16,673 nt of DNA from Actinomycetes bacterium (GTDB lineage Bacteria; Actinomycetota; Acidimicrobiia; Acidimicrobiales; Acidimicrobiaceae), in assembly GCA_021833085.1 (NCBI GenBank), contig JAKBGL010000010.1, positions 1 through 16,673 on the forward strand. Direction: 5' to 3'. This document shows positions 13,884-16,673 of the stretch, in pieces. Numbering within the stretch: the first letter of the stretch is position 1; each line of letters starts with the position of its first letter. The position numbers and the translations under genes are program-made. The notes below the pieces were generated by a model. It was given only the letters and a program-made list of their open reading frames with translations. It had not been told where the DNA came from and did not search any database.

Positions 13884-14054
13884 ATGATGACGACTTTATA
13901 TGTACTTGGATTTGTGTTGCTGCTTATCCTTTTAGCAGTGCTCGCAGTTCTCGGAGTACATCAATTGGTCGGTCCATTGGTGCTTATTGTGGTCCTCCCG
14001 TTTCTAATCTTTATTGGCGGTAGGCGTAAGATGGTCAAGAGTCGATCAAGATGA
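13884..14054 (+). CDS. Small two-helix membrane protein between uppS and recO
   Basis: A 56-residue ORF beginning M-M-T-T-L-Y-V-L-G-F. It has two hydrophobic segments (about 5-24 and 29-45) separated by the short polar turn V-H-Q-L-V-G-P, and a basic tail (G-G-R-R-K-M-V-K-S-R-S-R). The positive-inside rule places the tail in the cytoplasm. Support that it is real: GGTGAGG lies a few bases upstream of ATG 13884, the ORF exactly fills the uppS-recO gap, and its stop overlaps the recO start as ATGA. It belongs to no family I recognise. A membrane partner of the cis-prenyltransferase is one guess from position only. ATG 13887 is an equally possible start. Confidence 0.7.
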   Translation: MMTTLYVLGFVLLLILLAVLAVLGVHQLVGPLVLIVVLPFLIFIGGRRKMVKSRSR

Positions 14055-14776
14055 GTGAATACAAGGACTCGATCCTCGTGCTTAGAACGTATAAGCTAGG
14101 CGAGTCCGATCGCATTTTATCGTGCCTTTCAAAAGAGCATGGCAAGGTTAGGGTCGTTGCTAAGGGAGCTAGAAAGCCCAAAGGAAAGTTTGGCGGCAGG
14201 ATTGAGCCCTTTACGGAGTTGAATGCCTCTTTGTGGAAAGGTCGCGGTGAACTCGATACCTTGCGTCAAGTTGATGTCATCTCGTTAAATAGCTCGTTGC
14301 ATGAGGATCTCGACAAGATGATGAAGGCAGCAACCGTCGTTGAGTTGGTCGATAAGGTGAGTTTTGACGGACAAGAGTTATCGGAGTTGTATACGTTAGC
14401 TACTCGAGCACTTCGTCTGTTGTCTCAAAAGGACAGCCCGAACTTTTTAGCGGTATTTGCCCTACGACTCTTGGTTCTAGAGGGTCTGGCTCCACAGCTC
14501 GAGGGATGCAAAGTTTGTGGGGATCCACGACTATCTTTTGTTGAGGCTCGACATGGTTACGGCCTCTGTGTCGTACATGGAGCTTCATCACCTGTTTCAG
14601 CTGGCGTCATTGATATGATGCGTGCCGTGTTAGCAGGTAGAACGGCTTCTGTACTCAATTTGGAGGCTAAGGATGAGTCATCAGAGTTTGAGGTGGTAGT
14701 GATTGACTACCTTGAGAGTGTTTTGTCTTTGAGGCTAGCTTCTATGCATTCCACCGACTCGTCACTTATGTTCTGA
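14051..14776 (+). CDS. recO: DNA repair protein RecO
   Basis: A 241-residue RecO, which loads RecA onto SSB-coated DNA in the RecFOR pathway and anneals single strands. An N-terminal OB-fold (about 1-80; Y-K-D-S-I-L-V-L-R-T-Y-K-L-G-E-S-D) is followed by a helical domain with a zinc-binding insertion: C-K-V-C-G (153-157) and G-L-C-V-V-H-G (171-177). The metal set appears to be C153, C156, C173 and H176, with histidine where many RecO proteins have a fourth cysteine. The ATG overlaps the stop of the preceding small membrane gene, so the two are translationally coupled. Length and domain order are normal. In M. tuberculosis recO (Rv2362c) and uppS (Rv2361c) are also neighbours, but in the opposite order. 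Confidence 0.93.
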   Translation: MSEYKDSILVLRTYKLGESDRILSCLSKEHGKVRVVAKGARKPKGKFGGRIEPFTELNASLWKGRGELDTLRQVDVISLNSSLHEDLDKMMKAATVVELVDKVSFDGQELSELYTLATRALRLLSQKDSPNFLAVFALRLLVLEGLAPQLEGCKVCGDPRLSFVEARHGYGLCVVHGASSPVSAGVIDMMRAVLAGRTASVLNLEAKDESSEFEVVVIDYLESVLSLRLASMHSTDSSLMF

Positions 14777-14784
14777 AGGTTTTC

Positions 14785-14820
14785 CTCGCTAACGTCATTG
14801 CCTGAGACTTCGTTAGAGAG
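14785..14820 (+). terminator. Candidate terminator hairpin after recO
   Basis: An inverted repeat CTCGCTAACG (14785-14794) / CGTTAGAGAG (14811-14820) pairs at 9 of 10 positions around a 16-base loop, starting 9 bases after the recO stop codon. The sequence that follows (TTCTTGTCTGG) is only mildly T-rich, so this would be a weak or U-poor terminator. It separates the phoH-recO run from the glyS promoter. Confidence 0.5.
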
Positions 14821-14886
14821 TTCTTGTCTGGTTCGGGTAAGTTGAACATAATCCCTATCTTTTGGGCTTGGTGAGTCAACAAGCCC

Positions 14887-14892
14887 TATAGT
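14887..14892 (+). promoter_or_regulatory. Candidate -10 box of a leaderless glyS promoter
   Basis: TATAGT ends 8 bases before the glyS ATG (14901), which places the transcript start at or within two bases of the start codon. No Shine-Dalgarno sequence precedes the ATG, consistent with leaderless translation. The -35 region is poor: TTGGGC at 14862 is 19 bases away. Confidence 0.5.
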
Positions 14893-14900
14893 TTGCAGCT

Positions 14901-16214
14901 ATGGCAGTTTCAGATCTAATGGATAAAGTCGTAAGCTTATGTAAACGGAGAGGCTTCATCTTCCCATCGGCGGAGATATACGGAGGATTTCGCTCTACGT
15001 ATGACTACGGACCTCTGGGTTCGATGATGCTTCGAAATGTTAGGGCTGCCTGGTGGAAAGACGTCGTGCAAAAACGTCGCGACGTAGTTCCTATCGATGC
15101 TTCCATTCTTTCCTCTCCAAAGATTTGGGAGGCGTCGGGGCACCTGCAGAACTTTACTGATCCTCTGGTTGACTGTAGGAACTGTAAGGAACGTTGGCGA
15201 TCCGATCATATAGACGGTGTATGCCCAAACTGTGGTTCGGCTGATCTGACCGAGGCTCGCGCCTTTAACATGATGTTTAGGACTTTCGTTGGTCCTGTGG
15301 AAGACGATGCTTCAGTCGCGTACCTTCGACCGGAGACGGCACAAGGAATGTTCGTGAACTACAAACTCGTTCAACAGTCTCTTAGTCTAAAACCACCTTT
15401 TGGAATCGCCCAGATTGGGAAGTCGTTTCGAAATGAGATTACTCCAGGTAACTTCGTCTTTCGAACTCGAGAGTTCGAGCAGATGGAGATGGAGTTTTTC
15501 GTGCATCCAGTGGAAGCGGAGAAGTGGCATACCTACTGGTATAAAGAACGCTATAACTGGTACTTTAACCTAGGAATTCCAGAGTCGATGTTGAGACTGA
15601 GACATCATGAAAAAGATGAGCTCTCTCACTACTCGGCCGGGACTGTAGATGTGGAGTTTTTGTTTCCATGGGGATGGGGCGAGTTAGAAGGAATAGCTAA
15701 TCGAACCAACTACGATCTCAACGCTCATATGCAGGGTTCTGGCGAGGACCTCACCTTTTTTGATCAGAGCACTAATGAACGGTATCTTCCCTATGCGATT
15801 GAGCCAGCGGCGGGAGTTACTAGGGCAATGATGGCGTTTTTGATAGCTGCCTACGACGAGGATGAGGTGGCTGGCCAACCACGAACTATTTTACGACTTC
15901 ATCCAAGACTGGCTCCGTATATCGTGAGTGTACTTCCGCTCTCTAAGAAGCCGGAGCTTCAAAAAGTTGCTAACAAGATCTTTCAAGAGCTAGCAGAGTC
16001 CTACTCGGTTGGCTACGATGAGACACAGTCGATCGGAAAGAGATACCGACGCCAAGACGAGATCGGTACGCCTTTTTGTGTCACCGTGGACTTTGACACA
16101 CTAGAGGATCATACCGTTACGGTTAGGAACAGAGACACTACGTTACAAGAGCGCGTTCTTATCTCCGAACTAATGCAGTATCTCTCGTTGGCAGTACGGA
16201 GTTGGGTTATTTAG
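14901..16214 (+). CDS. glyS: Glycyl-tRNA synthetase (dimeric, class II)
   Basis: A 437-residue single-chain alpha2-type glycyl-tRNA synthetase, which charges tRNA-Gly with glycine using ATP. Features in order: the N-terminal R-R-G-F-I-F-P-S-A-E-I-Y-G-G (16-29) and D-Y-G-P-L-G (35-40); a four-cysteine zinc knuckle C92, C95, C108, C111; R-P-E-T-A-Q-G-M-F (143-151); class II motif 2 S-F-R-N-E-I (175-180) with R-E-F-E-Q-M-E (190-196); motif 3 G-V-T-R-A-M-M (305-311); and an anticodon-binding domain (about 338-430). Nothing essential is missing. ATG 14901 has no ribosome binding site but a TATAGT just upstream, so it is probably leaderless. It is followed by a long non-coding gap. Confidence 0.96.
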   Translation: MAVSDLMDKVVSLCKRRGFIFPSAEIYGGFRSTYDYGPLGSMMLRNVRAAWWKDVVQKRRDVVPIDASILSSPKIWEASGHLQNFTDPLVDCRNCKERWRSDHIDGVCPNCGSADLTEARAFNMMFRTFVGPVEDDASVAYLRPETAQGMFVNYKLVQQSLSLKPPFGIAQIGKSFRNEITPGNFVFRTREFEQMEMEFFVHPVEAEKWHTYWYKERYNWYFNLGIPESMLRLRHHEKDELSHYSAGTVDVEFLFPWGWGELEGIANRTNYDLNAHMQGSGEDLTFFDQSTNERYLPYAIEPAAGVTRAMMAFLIAAYDEDEVAGQPRTILRLHPRLAPYIVSVLPLSKKPELQKVANKIFQELAESYSVGYDETQSIGKRYRRQDEIGTPFCVTVDFDTLEDHTVTVRNRDTTLQERVLISELMQYLSLAVRSWVI

Positions 16215-16557
16215 GCGTACAGCTTATTTTGGTACCTGGATCTAATCTACGAATCGGAGTGTAATGAGTTCAATAACGCTGGCGGTGCTTTGAGCCGGTG
16301 CTCGTCTAACAGAGTCAACTTTGCCATGGCAAAGTTGACTGGTAGCCTGAGTGCTTTTAGATCTCCGAGCGTCAAGGGGATCTGTGAGAGTTTTATATCT
16401 TTGGTAAGACTGATGGATGGAAGTTGGCCTTATGCCCTACATCGGGAGACCCAGGAAGCAGTAATATATTTTCTTCTCTGATAACATTGAGAAGTTCATC
16501 ATTTAGTAGTTGAAAGCCTTGCTGTCGGGCAGCACGCTGTCTTTATTAGGAGCTTGT
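16215..16557. other. Non-coding region between glyS and ppdK
   Basis: These 343 bases hold no convincing gene. The longest plus-strand ORF (16290-16481, 63 codons) has no ribosome binding site, runs straight through a perfect palindrome and looks like chance. No tRNA cloverleaf was found by eye. The region contains the 28-bp palindrome listed separately, a shorter inverted repeat CTTCTC / GAGAAG (about 16473-16494) and, just before ppdK, a small GCTG-TCGGG-CAGC hairpin (16521-16533). No promoter with good spacing was seen for ppdK. Confidence 0.6.
16313..16340. repeat. Perfect 28-bp palindrome
   Basis: The 14-base arm AGTCAACTTTGCCA (16313-16326) is followed directly by its exact reverse complement (16327-16340). 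As RNA it would form a 12-bp stem with a CATG loop. It lies 98 bases after the glyS stop codon and 217 bases before the ppdK start. No T run follows on the plus strand; on the minus strand the flank is TCTGTTAG. It may be a U-less terminator or a symmetric protein-binding site. Confidence 0.9.
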
Positions 16558-16673
16558 GTGAGATTTATCTATTCCTTTGACTTCCATCATGAAAAAGCAC
16601 CTATGGAGATGAAAGATCTTCTAGGAGGAAAGGGAGCGAATCTTGCTGAGATGACGTCTGTCTTGGGGTTGCC
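16558..16673 (+). CDS. ppdK: Pyruvate phosphate dikinase, N-terminal fragment
   Basis: The first 38 codons of a gene that continues past the right edge. The segment M-K-D-L-L-G-G-K-G-A-N-L-A-E-M-T (residues 18-33) is the characteristic start of the nucleotide-binding domain of pyruvate phosphate dikinase, where the G-G-K-G-A-N loop contacts ATP. The enzyme interconverts pyruvate, ATP and phosphate with PEP, AMP and diphosphate. The preceding I-Y-S-F-D-F also fits (often Y-V-Y-x-F). PEP synthase shares a similar but distinguishable start, so PPDK is preferred. The start is GTG 16558, with AGGAG (16548-16552) 5 bases upstream. Confidence 0.88.
   Translation, partial: MRFIYSFDFHHEKAPMEMKDLLGGKGANLAEMTSVLGL

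Noticed and set aside
14777..14900. T-box riboswitch before glyS
   Set aside because: The gap is only 124 bases and lacks the conserved T-box sequence and antiterminator.
16290..16481. 63-codon ORF in the glyS-ppdK gap
   Set aside because: It has no ribosome binding site or recognisable family, and the 28-bp palindrome lies inside it, so non-coding DNA is the simpler reading.

Overview
The window looks like chromosomal DNA from an actinobacterium, most likely of the Acidimicrobiia type. Base composition looks roughly balanced by eye, GTG and TTG starts are common, and the gene order resembles two conserved actinobacterial clusters. The class-level assignment is inference from content and feel of the proteins; no marker gene settles it.

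Left part (1-7893): a Flp/Tad pilus locus on the minus strand. In transcription order it holds a CpaB/RcpC-type SAF protein (7681-6905), a CpaE/TadZ-like P-loop protein (6897-5569), the CpaF/TadA secretion ATPase (4546-3227), TadB (3225-2272), TadC (2275-1424), a Flp-type pilin (1372-1139), two TadE-like pseudopilins (1149-709 and 547-86) and the first 24 codons of a TadG-like protein that runs off the window (72-1). The order cpaE, cpaF, tadB, tadC, flp, tadE, tadE-like matches the Rv3660c-Rv3654c cluster of Mycobacterium tuberculosis. The run is broken by a plus-strand LACTB2-like metallo-beta-lactamase-fold gene (4675-5550). Each half of the split locus has its own near-consensus promoter: TTGACA-17-TAGGAT before cpaB and TTGACA-17-GATAAT before cpaF. 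A third, weaker promoter may serve the pilin. No prepilin peptidase is present.

Centre (7894-8700): a small excisionase/MerR-like HTH protein is divergent from cpaB. It converges with, and overlaps by 9 bases, an unrecognised 192-residue protein with two possible small beta-barrel units.

Right part (8862-16673, all plus strand): a housekeeping run of phoH, ybeY, a CNNM/CBS/CorC membrane protein, era, a nitrobindin-like gene, uppS, a 56-residue membrane protein, recO, glyS and the start of ppdK. It parallels M. tuberculosis Rv2368c-Rv2357c. Several junctions are 4-base stop/start overlaps, which implies translational coupling from phoH through era and again at the small gene/recO. The theme is ribosome maturation and RNA quality control (PhoH, YbeY, Era), lipid carrier synthesis (UppS), DNA repair (RecO) and tRNA charging (GlyS). 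glyS appears to have its own leaderless promoter. A 343-base gap before ppdK has no convincing gene but holds a perfect 28-bp palindrome.

No tRNA, rRNA, CRISPR array, insertion sequence or prophage feature was seen.
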